A stretch of DNA of 64,000 nt, taken from Flavobacteriaceae bacterium PS02293 (GTDB lineage Bacteria; Bacteroidota; Bacteroidia; Flavobacteriales; Weeksellaceae). This document shows positions 52,335 through 60,505 of the stretch, piece by piece; position 1 is the stretch's first letter; each line of letters starts with the position of its first letter. A model generated the notes under the pieces. It was not told where the DNA came from and ran no database searches. It saw only the letters and a list, made by a program, of their open reading frames with translations. The DNA lies in contig JASCOV010000001.1 of assembly GCA_029960045.1 (NCBI GenBank), positions 310,001-374,000 of the forward strand. Direction: 5' to 3'. The position numbers and the translations under genes were made by a program.

Positions 52335-52574
52335 ATGAAACTTTACCAAACCCTTGAATCCCAACTCAAGAAAGAACCCAATTATGTTTCTGATAATGAC
52401 GATCTCAAAAAATGGGTTGTTCTCAATAAAGCTCAAAATTTTGACGAGGAATTGATTGAGTTGTTATTAGATGATTCCGATTTGAAAGAAAATTTTTTCA
52501 TCAAGATGTTACCCCCACAGCAAGCAATGGGCTTAGCTTTGGCGCGAGGAGTAATAGTGGATATTGGGAAATAG
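52335..52574 (+). pseudogene. Truncated remnant, N-terminus of a type III-like DNA methyltransferase
   Basis: The first about 53 residues (KLYQTLESQLKKEPNYVS, then LKKWVVLNKAQNFDEELIEL and LLDDSDLKENFF) match, from memory, the N-terminus of Bacteroidetes site-specific adenine methyltransferases (Mod of type III restriction systems), which are normally 600 or more residues long. After FFIK the sequence changes character (MLPPQQAMGLALARGVIVDI) and stops at residue 79; no catalytic methyltransferase motif follows. The tail DNA contains GTAATAGTGGA, close to a block in the repeat at 57367-57512, so a repeat may have replaced the rest of the gene. It may still be expressed as a small protein, but I see a remnant. 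Confidence 0.6.
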
Positions 52575-52644
52575 CTCCTGAGAATTTTATAATTCTTAAC
52601 TGATTATCAATTGATTATAATTAATTTCAAGTTCTTTGAAAATA

Positions 52645-52676
52645 TTGTTGGTTTCAATTATTTTTCTTAATTTTGC
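52645..52676 (+). promoter_or_regulatory. Promoter of rpsA
   Basis: TTG at 52645-52647, 20-bp spacer, TAATTTTGC at 52668-52676, an almost perfect Bacteroidetes promoter. The transcript would have a leader of about 120 nt, long enough for autogenous control by S1; I could not identify a defined structure in it. Confidence 0.75.
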
Positions 52677-52798
52677 ACCACTTTTGTGAACGCACTTTCG
52701 GCGGAGTAAAACATTAACAATTAACATCTTCCATATTTTTCAGGATTCACAGCAAAGCCAAAGTCTGAAGTAATTAGGAATACAAATTTTATTAGAAA

Positions 52799-54607
52799 AT
52801 GTCAAAAGAGACAAATTCAGCAGAGGTTCTATTGAACCAAAACGTAACACCAGAACAATTTGATTGGGATTCTTTCGAGTCAGGTCTTAACGCAGAAGAC
52901 AGAAGCGAGAAGAAAGAATTGGAAGAAATCTACAACGGTTCTCTTAACAATCTTGCAGACAACGATGTAATCATCGGGAAAGTTGTAAGATTGACAGATA
53001 AAGAAGCGATCGTAGATATCAACTTCAAATCTGAAGGTGTTATTTCTCTTAACGAATTCCGTTACAACCAAGGTCTTAAAGTAGGCGATGAAGTTGAAGT
53101 AATGGTTGACAGAAGAGAAGACAAAACAGGACAATTACAGTTATCTCACAGAAAAGCTAGAACGCTTAAAGCTTGGGATAGAGTAAACGAACTTCACGAA
53201 ACTGGAGAAATCGTTAACGGTTTTGTAAAATCTAGAACTAAAGGAGGTATGATCGTTGATGTTCACGGAATCGAGGCATTCTTGCCAGGTTCTCAAATCG
53301 ATGTGAAACCAATCAAAGATTACGATCAGTTCGTAGGTAAAACTATGGAGTTCAAAGTTGTGAAAATCAACCCTGAGTTCAAAAACGTAGTTGTATCTCA
53401 CAAAGCGCTTATCGAAGCGGATCTTGAAGGACAAAAAAGAGAGATCATCGGTCAATTAGAAAAAGGACAAGTTCTTGAAGGAACTGTTAAGAATATTACT
53501 TCTTACGGTGTATTCGTAGACCTTGGAGGTGTTGACGGATTGATCCACATTACAGATCTTTCTTGGTCTAGAGTTAATCACCCATCTGAAATCCTAGAGG
53601 ACGGACAAACTGTAAAAGTTGTTATCCTTGATTTTGATGATGAGAAAACTAGAATCCAATTGGGTATGAAGCAATTAGAAGCTCATCCTTGGGATGCTCT
53701 TTCTGCTGACCTTAAAGTTGGAGACAAAGTAAAAGGAAAAGTTGTAGTTCTTGCTGACTATGGTGCATTCGTAGAGATCGCTCCAGGTGTAGAAGGATTG
53801 ATCCACGTTTCTGAAATGTCTTGGTCTACTCACTTGAGAAGTGCAGGAGATTTCGTAAAAGTAGGTGATGAGGTAGAAGCAGAAGTATTGACTTTGGATA
53901 GAGAAGACAGAAAAATCTCTTTAGGTATCAAGCAATTGAACAAAGATCCTTGGGAAAATATCGAAGCTAAATATCCAGTAGGTTCTCAACACGTTGGAAC
54001 TGTAAGAAACTTCACAAACTTTGGAGTATTCGTAGAATTGGAAGAAGGAATCGATGGATTGATCTACATCTCTGATCTTTCTTGGACTAAGAAAATCAAG
54101 CACCCATCTGAGTTCTGTGCAGTTGGAGATAAATTAGATGTTGTAGTATTAGAATTGGATACTCAAGCAAGAAGATTATCTCTAGGTCACAAACAATTGA
54201 CTGAGAATCCTTGGGATAAATTTGAAACTAAATACGCTGAAGGAACTGTACACGCTGGAAAAGCTACTGAAGTACACGACAAAGGTGCATCTATCCAGTT
54301 CGAAGACGTAGAAGTTGAAGCTTTCTGCCCATCAAGATTATTAGAGAAGGAAGACGGATCTAAAATCAAAAAAGGTGAAGAGGCTCAATTCAAAGTGATC
54401 GAGTTCAACAAAGAATTCAAAAGAGTAGTGGTTTCTCACACAGGTATCTTCCGTGACGAAGAGAAAAAGAATGTAAGAGAATCTAACAATAACAGATCAA
54501 ACAATAACAACAATACATCATCTTCTTCTAACAACGAAGAAAAATCAACTCTTGGTGATATCGACGTATTGGCAGAATTGAAAAGAAAAATGGAAGAAGG
54601 AAACTAA
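52799..54607 (+). CDS. rpsA: 30S ribosomal protein S1
   Basis: A 602-residue S1 protein with six S1/OB domains. The best conserved are TSYGVFVDLGGVDGLIHITD, DYGAFVEIAPGVEGLIHVSE and NFGVFVELEEGIDGLIYISD, each followed by LSW/MSW; the first two (DKEAIVDINFKSEGVISLNE, GGMIVDVHGIEAFLPGSQ) and last (DKGASIQFEDVEVEAFCPSR) are more diverged. A poly-Asn/Ser linker near residue 565 precedes a final acidic-basic helix. It binds mRNA on the small subunit and is important in Bacteroidetes, which lack strong Shine-Dalgarno sites. Codon use is highly biased, as expected for a ribosomal gene. Confidence 0.97.
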   Translation: MSKETNSAEVLLNQNVTPEQFDWDSFESGLNAEDRSEKKELEEIYNGSLNNLADNDVIIGKVVRLTDKEAIVDINFKSEGVISLNEFRYNQGLKVGDEVEVMVDRREDKTGQLQLSHRKARTLKAWDRVNELHETGEIVNGFVKSRTKGGMIVDVHGIEAFLPGSQIDVKPIKDYDQFVGKTMEFKVVKINPEFKNVVVSHKALIEADLEGQKREIIGQLEKGQVLEGTVKNITSYGVFVDLGGVDGLIHITDLSWSRVNHPSEILEDGQTVKVVILDFDDEKTRIQLGMKQLEAHPWDALSADLKVGDKVKGKVVVLADYGAFVEIAPGVEGLIHVSEMSWSTHLRSAGDFVKVGDEVEAEVLTLDREDRKISLGIKQLNKDPWENIEAKYPVGSQHVGTVRNFTNFGVFVELEEGIDGLIYISDLSWTKKIKHPSEFCAVGDKLDVVVLELDTQARRLSLGHKQLTENPWDKFETKYAEGTVHAGKATEVHDKGASIQFEDVEVEAFCPSRLLEKEDGSKIKKGEEAQFKVIEFNKEFKRVVVSHTGIFRDEEKKNVRESNNNRSNNNNNTSSSSNNEEKSTLGDIDVLAELKRKMEEGN

Positions 54608-54633
54608 TCCAAAATTCTTTTTCAAATAATATT

Positions 54634-54661
54634 GAAGCCACTCTTTGGAGTGGCTTTTTTG
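54634..54661 (+). terminator. Terminator of rpsA
   Basis: AAGCCACTC-TTTG-GAGTGGCTT followed by T residues. The 250 bp that follow, up to the next gene, are very AT-rich with no ORF, RNA or clear repeat. Confidence 0.88.
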
Positions 54662-54912
54662 TTTGACCTTATGAAAAATATGTTTGTGAAAATTGGTTAA
54701 AAATATTTTGTTTTTCACGATATCGTTTTTAATTAAGAAAAATAATTTAACTAATATATTTTAAAATATTTATAAATTTCGCTTTTTATTTGTTTTTGTT
54801 TTAATAAAATGTATTTTTTAATGTTAATTATGTGTTAAATAATATTAAAAATATATTTTATTGCAAATTTTGTTTTATAAATTTGATTATTAAATTTTTA
54901 AAATAACATAAT

Positions 54913-55773
54913 ATGAACAAAAAATTATTCTTTGCAATGTTGCTATCTGGAGTGTTAGGTGCTCAAACTTTTAGCAATACCACTCTCACTCCGATTCCTG
55001 ATAATAGCACGACAGGTGTTTCATCTATTATTCCTGTGAGTTTAGTCAAGACAATCATTGATCCTTCAAAAGTAACTATTAAGTTAGATCTTACTCACAC
55101 TTGGGCTGGCGATCTTACTATTGCATTGGTTCCGCCAGGAGGTTCAGAAACAGGAGCTATCGCTTTATTAAAAAGGATGAATAATGCAACAGGTACAACA
55201 ACTGGATCAAGTGCTAATTTTATAGCTGGGAATGTGATTTCGTTTAATTCCAATGCAACTGCTAAACTTATAGGTCTTTCTGGCTGGACTACTAGTACAA
55301 ACATTCCAGCGGGAACTTATCTTCCATCTGCAGGAGTCATAGCGGCACCAACTGATTATGCTGAGGCCAATTTATCGACATTGTTTACCAATCTGTCGAT
55401 AAGTGGAGATTGGAAACTTAAATTGTTTGATGCGGCCGCTAGTGACACTGGTTCTCTTAACAACTGGCAAATTGTCTTTGACGAGGGAACTTTCCTAGGA
55501 GTGAATACTGCGATAGTAAGCAATCCTGGTTTGTCTGTTTTAGGAAATCCATTCAAAGAAACTCTTAATCTGAAGCTAAATGCGTCTGCAAAAGATGTGA
55601 AATTTGATATATTTTCTGTAGATGGCAAAAAGGTTTATTCTTATACTTCAAATTCTAAAGATAAGTCTGACGATTTAAAAATTCCAACAGAAAAATGGAG
55701 CTCTGGCGTTTATATTCTAATTCCTGTTGTGGATGGACAAAAGCTAATGTCTGTAAAACTGATTAAAAAATAA
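54913..55773 (+). CDS. T9SS type A protein with proprotein-convertase P-domain
   Basis: A 286-residue secreted protein with a signal peptide (1-17, ending GAQ). Residues about 20-195 form a P_proprotein-like domain: KLDLTHTWAGDLTIALVPPG near 55, and SISGDWKLKLFDAAASDTGS with LNNWQIVF near 185 are its signatures. Such jelly-rolls cap subtilisin-like proteases, but no protease is present here. The C-terminal region ending in KLIKK is a type A type IX sorting tail. It may bind a partner or cell-surface ligand. Stands alone with its own terminator. Confidence 0.86.
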   Translation: MNKKLFFAMLLSGVLGAQTFSNTTLTPIPDNSTTGVSSIIPVSLVKTIIDPSKVTIKLDLTHTWAGDLTIALVPPGGSETGAIALLKRMNNATGTTTGSSANFIAGNVISFNSNATAKLIGLSGWTTSTNIPAGTYLPSAGVIAAPTDYAEANLSTLFTNLSISGDWKLKLFDAAASDTGSLNNWQIVFDEGTFLGVNTAIVSNPGLSVLGNPFKETLNLKLNASAKDVKFDIFSVDGKKVYSYTSNSKDKSDDLKIPTEKWSSGVYILIPVVDGQKLMSVKLIKK

Positions 55774-55805
55774 TAAAAACTACCTAAACTATAATTTTAA
55801 ATAAT

Positions 55806-55836
55806 GCCGTTTCGAGAAATCGAAGCGGTTTTTTTT
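55806..55836 (+). terminator. Terminator of the P-domain protein gene
   Basis: CCGTTTCG and CGAAGCGG pair with one mismatch, followed by eight T residues. Confidence 0.8.
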
Positions 55837-56022
55837 ATGTCTTTAAATCATAATTAACTATCTAAAATGTTTTAGTATTAATGATTTACAGATTTTTTTT
55901 TATTTTAAATTTTAAAATGTATAATTCTCTGCGAATAATTTAGCGATATCACTTCTTAGATAGATTCTGTACATATTTAATTTAAAATTTTAAATCGTAA
56001 TTTCGCCGGCTCAAAAATAGTT

Positions 56023-57006
56023 ATGGAGAAAAAAAACATATTAAAAGGCGTCCTGTTTGTCGGAATCGGAGCGAGTATCTACGGAATGCTGGCAACATTT
56101 GTAAAGATGTCTTACAAAGATGGATTTACCACTTCTGAGGTGACAACAGCGCAGTTTGTCTTAGGATTTATAGGATTAATGATATTAAATCTGATCCAAA
56201 CCAAAACCTCAAAAAAACAATTATCAAAACCAAGTCCTAAAGAAATCAAAATGCTGATGTTGGCGGGAACTTCTATGGGATTCACTAGTTTGTTTTATTA
56301 CATCGCCGTTCAATATATCAATGTTTCAATAGCAATAGTTTTATTGATGCAATCTGTTTGGTTCAGTGTTGTTGTCGAAAGTTTTATTGCGAAGAAATTC
56401 CCGAATGCAAGAAAAATAATTGCAGTGATCATCGTTTTGGCCGGAACGGTTTTAGCAACCAACATAATAAATATGAAAGTCGAGATTGACTGGCACGGAA
56501 TCTTCTGGGGAATTCTAGCTGCAGCATCATTTACGATGACAATGTTCACATCCAATACTCTAGCAACGCATTTACCAGTTTTAAGAAAAAGTATGACGAT
56601 GCTTTCCGGCGGTTTAGTTGTCGTGCTTTTGTTTTTATTCTTTGCGCAAATTGGACCGTTATATTTTGAAGGACTGAGGTCTTTCTATCTCAATTTCACA
56701 GAAAATACAGAACACATTCGTCCATTCGATTATTCAATTTTCTGGACTTATGGATTTGTATTGGCGTTGTTTGGAACCATCATTCCACCAATTTTATTTA
56801 ACATTGGTTTCCCGAAAGCAGGTTTAGGCTTAGGAAGTATCATCTCATCTTTGGAACTTCCAGTTTCTGTCACGATGGCTTTTATGCTATTGGGAGAAGA
56901 GGTGATTCTCATCCAATGGCTCGGAATTATACTAATATTATTCGCCATTGTTTTGATGAATCTACCTTCCAAAAATGATAATCCCGAAGCAATAGCTTAT
57001 CACTAA
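56023..57006 (+). CDS. EamA-family drug/metabolite transporter
   Basis: A 327-residue membrane protein with about ten transmembrane helices arranged in two EamA repeats (roughly residues 10-150 and 170-315; the second includes YGFVLALFGTIIPPILFNIG and SSLELPVSVTMAFMLLGEEV). Such DMT transporters move amino acids, nucleotides or other small molecules across the inner membrane; the cargo cannot be told. A TAATTTCG box lies at 55998, 25 bp upstream, but without a clear TTG partner. Confidence 0.9.
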   Translation: MEKKNILKGVLFVGIGASIYGMLATFVKMSYKDGFTTSEVTTAQFVLGFIGLMILNLIQTKTSKKQLSKPSPKEIKMLMLAGTSMGFTSLFYYIAVQYINVSIAIVLLMQSVWFSVVVESFIAKKFPNARKIIAVIIVLAGTVLATNIINMKVEIDWHGIFWGILAAASFTMTMFTSNTLATHLPVLRKSMTMLSGGLVVVLLFLFFAQIGPLYFEGLRSFYLNFTENTEHIRPFDYSIFWTYGFVLALFGTIIPPILFNIGFPKAGLGLGSIISSLELPVSVTMAFMLLGEEVILIQWLGIILILFAIVLMNLPSKNDNPEAIAYH

Positions 57007-57011
57007 ATAAA

Positions 57012-57047
57012 CAAAAACCGCCTCATTTTACTGTGACGGTTTTTTTA
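57012..57047. terminator. Bidirectional terminator between EamA and YtxH-like genes
   Basis: AAAAACCG pairs with CGGTTTTT, with A- and T-tracts on the outer sides, between convergent genes. Confidence 0.7.
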
Positions 57048-57048
57048 T

Positions 57049-57285
57049 TTATTCTGCAGCTTGCTGTGCATCATTTTTTAGCTCTTCAGCTTTTGCTTTC
57101 AATTGCTCTGCTGTTTGATTTGCTTTATCTTTAAGATCGTTCCCGAATTTCGTCAGATTATCTTTTGCAGTATTGATGGTATCTTTTACTTTTTGCTGAT
57201 CTTCTGGAGAAGATTTTTTGTATTTCCACCAAGCCAAAGCTCCTAATCCTAACAATGCCAACAGGCCATTTGTTTTATTTCCCAT
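57049..57285 (-). CDS. Small YtxH-like membrane-anchored protein
   Basis: A 78-residue protein: an N-terminal hydrophobic helix (LLALLGLGALAWWKY) and a long amphipathic helix rich in Lys, Asp, Ala and Gln (DNLTKFGNDLKDKANQTAEQ). The layout is that of YtxH/apolipoprotein-like stress proteins common in Bacteroidetes, whose function is unknown. Single gene with its own terminator. Confidence 0.75.
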   Translation of the reverse strand: MGNKTNGLLALLGLGALAWWKYKKSSPEDQQKVKDTINTAKDNLTKFGNDLKDKANQTAEQLKAKAEELKNDAQQAAE

Positions 57286-57366
57286 GATATAATTTTTTAT
57301 GATTAAAATTGATTCTTAAAGTTAGTAGAAAAATTTGTGCCAACAATACAATATTAACATAATTTT

Positions 57367-57512
57367 GGCGTGCCCCTCGCCAAATCTTTCCCAACGCTAG
57401 GGTCGCGCTGTCCACTATTATCTTTTTGTTTTTTAGAAGTTTTGTTATCAATATGAAACTTGGAACAAAAAAACAAAAAGGATAACCGTTACCATCGCTC
57501 ACGCGCTGCGCA
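57367..57512. repeat. Dispersed repeat family C
   Basis: Blocks GGCGTGCCCCTCGCC, GGGTCGCGCTGTCCACTATT, ATCTTTTTGTTTTTT, AAAAAACAAAAAGGATAACC and CGCTCACGCGCTGCGC follow one another; TCTTTTTGTTTTTT and AAAAAACAAAAAGGA are complementary, so the element can fold. I know this kind of GC-rich, CDS-like element as a repeat scattered in Bacteroidetes genomes. It fills the gap between the YtxH-like gene and the glycosyltransferase gene; short ORFs on it are not genes. Confidence 0.65.
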
Positions 57513-57538
57513 GAGTTGAACCTTTTGACAAAATTATA

Positions 57539-58843
57539 TTATTTCAGATCCGATAGAAGCTCAGCCAATTTCTTAGTCAATTCCTTTCTGCTAAATTCAT
57601 TAATGTTTGCAGAATTCTGAATCGATTTCCCACTTTTCCAATCTTCATAAAGCGAAAATATAAATTCCTGAATTTCCACATTTTCAGCGTAGTCAAAATG
57701 TTTTCCAGCCTTAGTTTTAATAAGGATAGTTTCAACATCCGCATCTTTCGGACCAAATGAAATAATCTGTTTTCCAGTCGCAAGATATTCAAATAACTTT
57801 CCAGGAATAATGCCTTTCGAACTTTCATTTGGAAAATTAGTAATCAAAAGCAAATCCGACGTTTCCATTTCCTCCACAGATTCATCGTGAGCCTTATAAC
57901 CAAGATTTCGGATATTGTTTTTCAGAACAGAATTTTCAATTTCATTCAGAATTTTATCATCAACTCGTCCAACAAATTTCAATTCAAAATCCTCAGCAAA
58001 ATCCTGATGCTTTTCAGAAAGTTCCTTCAATGCTTTCCAAAGATTCTCTGGATTTCTCAATTGTTCCAAAACACCAACATAACTCAAAGTGAATTTTACT
58101 TTCTCATCCGTCACACTTAGCGGAGTCGAAGTGTTTTCTTTATCGAACCCATTCGTCACACAAAAAGCATTAGCTCCATTTTTCCTGAAATTCTCAGCAT
58201 CCGTATAACTTGTCGCCAAAGTCAAATCTGCATTTTCAAAAACCGATTTTTCAAGTTGCCTGTGTTTTTTATCAGAACCAGAAGTCAGTTTTAAATGTTT
58301 ATAATAAGAAATCTCTGTCCACGGATCACGGAAATCGGCTATCCATTTTAGATTTGGCGATTCCTTTTTCAATCCAAGTCCAATCAGGTGCAAACTATGC
58401 GGAGGACCAGTCGTGACAATCGTATCGATATGATTGTTTGTCAGATATTCTTTCAGGAATTTGATAGAAGGCTTTACCCAAAATTTACGAGCGTCAGGAA
58501 TGAAAAAATTTCCTCGTATAAAAATCGAAAGCTTCGAAACAAAAGATTGATTCTTCCCAACATCAAACTGGCCACCTTTGAACTTCTTATTGCTCTTACT
58601 GAATTTCTCTGCAATCTGATAAGGTTCCCAAATGTTGGTTTTTACAATTTTCAAATTCTCAGGAACTTCCTTTGTCAAAGTCTCATCAACCAAAGGATAA
58701 CTTGGGTTTTCCGGTGTGTAGATGATTGGTTCCCATCCAAATTCGGGAAGGTATTTAGCAAACTTCAACCAACGCTGAACGCCTGGTCCACCAGCGGGCG
58801 GCCAGTAATAAGTGATAATTAAAATTTTTTTAGAATTTTCCAT
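57539..58843 (-). CDS. Glycosyltransferase family 4 protein
   Basis: A 434-residue two-domain Rossmann (GT-B) enzyme. The N-terminal domain has YYWPPAGGPGVQRWLKFAKY near residue 12 and TTGPPHSLHLIGLGLKK near 140; the C-terminal domain has LSYVGVLEQLRNPENLWKAL near 255 and the nucleotide-sugar site with IPGKLFEYLATGKQIISFGP near 345. It would transfer a sugar from a nucleotide donor to a surface glycan or lipid. Residues STPLSVTD between the domains (near 240) come from a palindromic repeat inserted in frame. No other sugar gene is near. Confidence 0.9.
   Translation of the reverse strand: MENSKKILIITYYWPPAGGPGVQRWLKFAKYLPEFGWEPIIYTPENPSYPLVDETLTKEVPENLKIVKTNIWEPYQIAEKFSKSNKKFKGGQFDVGKNQSFVSKLSIFIRGNFFIPDARKFWVKPSIKFLKEYLTNNHIDTIVTTGPPHSLHLIGLGLKKESPNLKWIADFRDPWTEISYYKHLKLTSGSDKKHRQLEKSVFENADLTLATSYTDAENFRKNGANAFCVTNGFDKENTSTPLSVTDEKVKFTLSYVGVLEQLRNPENLWKALKELSEKHQDFAEDFELKFVGRVDDKILNEIENSVLKNNIRNLGYKAHDESVEEMETSDLLLITNFPNESSKGIIPGKLFEYLATGKQIISFGPKDADVETILIKTKAGKHFDYAENVEIQEFIFSLYEDWKSGKSIQNSANINEFSRKELTKKLAELLSDLK
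58110..58133. repeat. Half palindromic repeat inside the glycosyltransferase gene
   Basis: GTCACACTTAGCGGAGTCGA then AGTG differs by one base from the intergenic arm GTCACACTGAGCGGAGTCGA at 1788. In the minus-strand frame it codes for STPLSVTD. Confidence 0.8.
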
Positions 58844-58931
58844 TTAAGAATTTCGGCTTCATCAAACTATTCAGTAAATTTATCTGTTTTTTGAAAGGTC
58901 TAAAATAGGACTTTTTATAATTTATTTTACC

Positions 58932-59855
58932 ATGATCATTAGAGAAAGAACCAATTGGTTGAAAATGCTGTTCGTCTGGAAAGGTTCTGTTCTTCGGAAG
59001 ATCATTCCGCAGTTGTTGATTATCACGATTTTCTCAATAATCGTACTTTATTTTAAAGGCAATATCTATGATTACAAAGTTCATCTCAATCCAGCGATTT
59101 TTACTTTGCTTGGTTTGTCACTTGCCTTTTTTATGGGATTTTGCAATTCTGCCAGCTATGACCGTTTCTGGGAAGGACGCAAAATTTGGGGTTTACTGGT
59201 CATCGAAACCAGGTCTTTGACACGTCAGGTTTTAACTTTAATTAATGATGATTCTCAGGATTCGAAAATTAAAAAACAGGAATTCATTAAAATGATTTCT
59301 GCAATTTGCTGGGCGCTCAATTTCCAATTGAGAAACAAAAACGCAAATGAAAAACTTCAAGAATTATTGTCTTCAGAAAATTTTGAAAAAGTAAAAGATA
59401 AAAAATTCAAACCAATTATCATTTTAGATTTGATGGGCGAATGGATCAATACTCAGAATCAAAAAAAGAATATAGACACCATTGTTCTGACTTCCATAGA
59501 TTATCAACTCAATCAATTGTCTAATATCATCGGTGGCTGCGAAAGGATTTCGAATACGCCTTTGCCTTTTGCTTATAGCGTTTTGCTTCATCGAACGGTT
59601 TATATGTATTGTTTTTGGCTGCCGTTTGGATTGGTGGACGCAGTTGGGTGGATGATGCCAATTATCGTTTTATTGATTAGCTATACATTTATTGCGTTGG
59701 ATGCTATAATCAATGAAATTCAAGATCCGTTTGATGAGGAAGAGAATGATCTCGCCCTCAATACAATTTGCAAAACGATACAATTTTCGATATTTGAACA
59801 GGCGCAGATTCCTCAGCCAGAACTAGAAGTTTCCAATTCTTATTTTTTAGATTAA
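58932..59855 (+). CDS. Bestrophin-family membrane protein
   Basis: A 307-residue protein of the bacterial bestrophin (YneE/DUF2254-like) family. The N-terminal RTNWLKMLFVWKGSVLRKII, FFMGFCNSASYDRFWEGRKI near residue 72 and the PFDEEENDLALN acidic motif near 270 are diagnostic. Four transmembrane helices are apparent. Family members are pentameric anion or cation channels. Its stop is directly followed by the start of the pentapeptide-repeat gene. Confidence 0.93.
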   Translation: MIIRERTNWLKMLFVWKGSVLRKIIPQLLIITIFSIIVLYFKGNIYDYKVHLNPAIFTLLGLSLAFFMGFCNSASYDRFWEGRKIWGLLVIETRSLTRQVLTLINDDSQDSKIKKQEFIKMISAICWALNFQLRNKNANEKLQELLSSENFEKVKDKKFKPIIILDLMGEWINTQNQKKNIDTIVLTSIDYQLNQLSNIIGGCERISNTPLPFAYSVLLHRTVYMYCFWLPFGLVDAVGWMMPIIVLLISYTFIALDAIINEIQDPFDEEENDLALNTICKTIQFSIFEQAQIPQPELEVSNSYFLD

Positions 59856-60416
59856 ATGAATTATTTCTCCGAACAAAAATTTACGAAAACCAATTTCAAC
59901 GAACTTGAAAAAGCAGATTACGACAATTGTGTTTTCTCAGAGATTAATTTTTCTGGTCAGAATCTGTCCGATTTCAAATTCTCGGATTGCGATTTTAAAG
60001 ATTGTGATCTCAGCAATGCGAAAATCAATCAGACAGCTATTCGTGATGTCGTTTTCAAAAATTGCAAAATGATCGGACTCAATTTTGAGCATGCACATTC
60101 CTTTAATATTTCTTTTAAATTTGAAGATTGTATTTTGGATCATTCATCATTTTATCAATTGGATATTAGAAAAACAACATTCAAAAATTCCAGTTTGAAA
60201 GAAGCTGATTTTACAGAGACCAACCTATCAAATTCATTTTTTGACCATTCAAATTTAACCAATGCAGTTTTTGACAGAACGATATTGGATAACGCCAATC
60301 TCAAAAACGCTATCAATTACTCCATCGATCCTACTAAAAATCAACTCAAAAAAACCAAATTTGCAAAAGATAATCTCGCGGGATTATTGGACAGACTTCA
60401 AATAATTATAGAATAA
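59856..60416 (+). CDS. Qnr-like pentapeptide-repeat protein
   Basis: A 186-residue protein in which Phe or Leu recurs every five residues (for example CVFSEINFSGQNLSDFKFSD and SLKEADFTETNLSNSFFDHS), the quadrilateral beta-helix of the pentapeptide-repeat family. The C-terminus, AGLLDRLQIIIE, resembles the helix-and-LGI dimer module at the end of Qnr proteins. Qnr, McbG and MfpA mimic DNA and shield topoisomerases. I infer a possible topoisomerase-protecting role, but this short form is diverged and could bind something else. It abuts the bestrophin gene with no gap. Confidence 0.8.
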   Translation: MNYFSEQKFTKTNFNELEKADYDNCVFSEINFSGQNLSDFKFSDCDFKDCDLSNAKINQTAIRDVVFKNCKMIGLNFEHAHSFNISFKFEDCILDHSSFYQLDIRKTTFKNSSLKEADFTETNLSNSFFDHSNLTNAVFDRTILDNANLKNAINYSIDPTKNQLKKTKFAKDNLAGLLDRLQIIIE

Positions 60417-60430
60417 GTTACACCAGTCAA

Positions 60431-60487
60431 AAATTCCCCTCCTCTGAAGGGGTGGTAAAAATTCGAAGAATTTTTGCCGGGGTGGTT
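60431..60487. repeat. Dispersed repeat family D
   Basis: AATTCCCCTCCTCTGAAGGG, then GTGGTAAAAATTCGAAGAAT, TTTTGCCGGGGTGGTTA. CCCCTCC...GGGGTGG and AAAAATTC...GAATTTTT are inverted repeats. I know this as a frequent intergenic repeat of Chryseobacterium-type genomes. It lies between the Qnr-like gene and ggt. Confidence 0.7.
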
Positions 60488-60505
60488 AATAAAAAAAATA
60501 TCAAT

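Noticed and set aside
57275..57502. 75-residue minus-strand frame
   Set aside because: It lies entirely over dispersed repeat C and the start of the YtxH-like gene.
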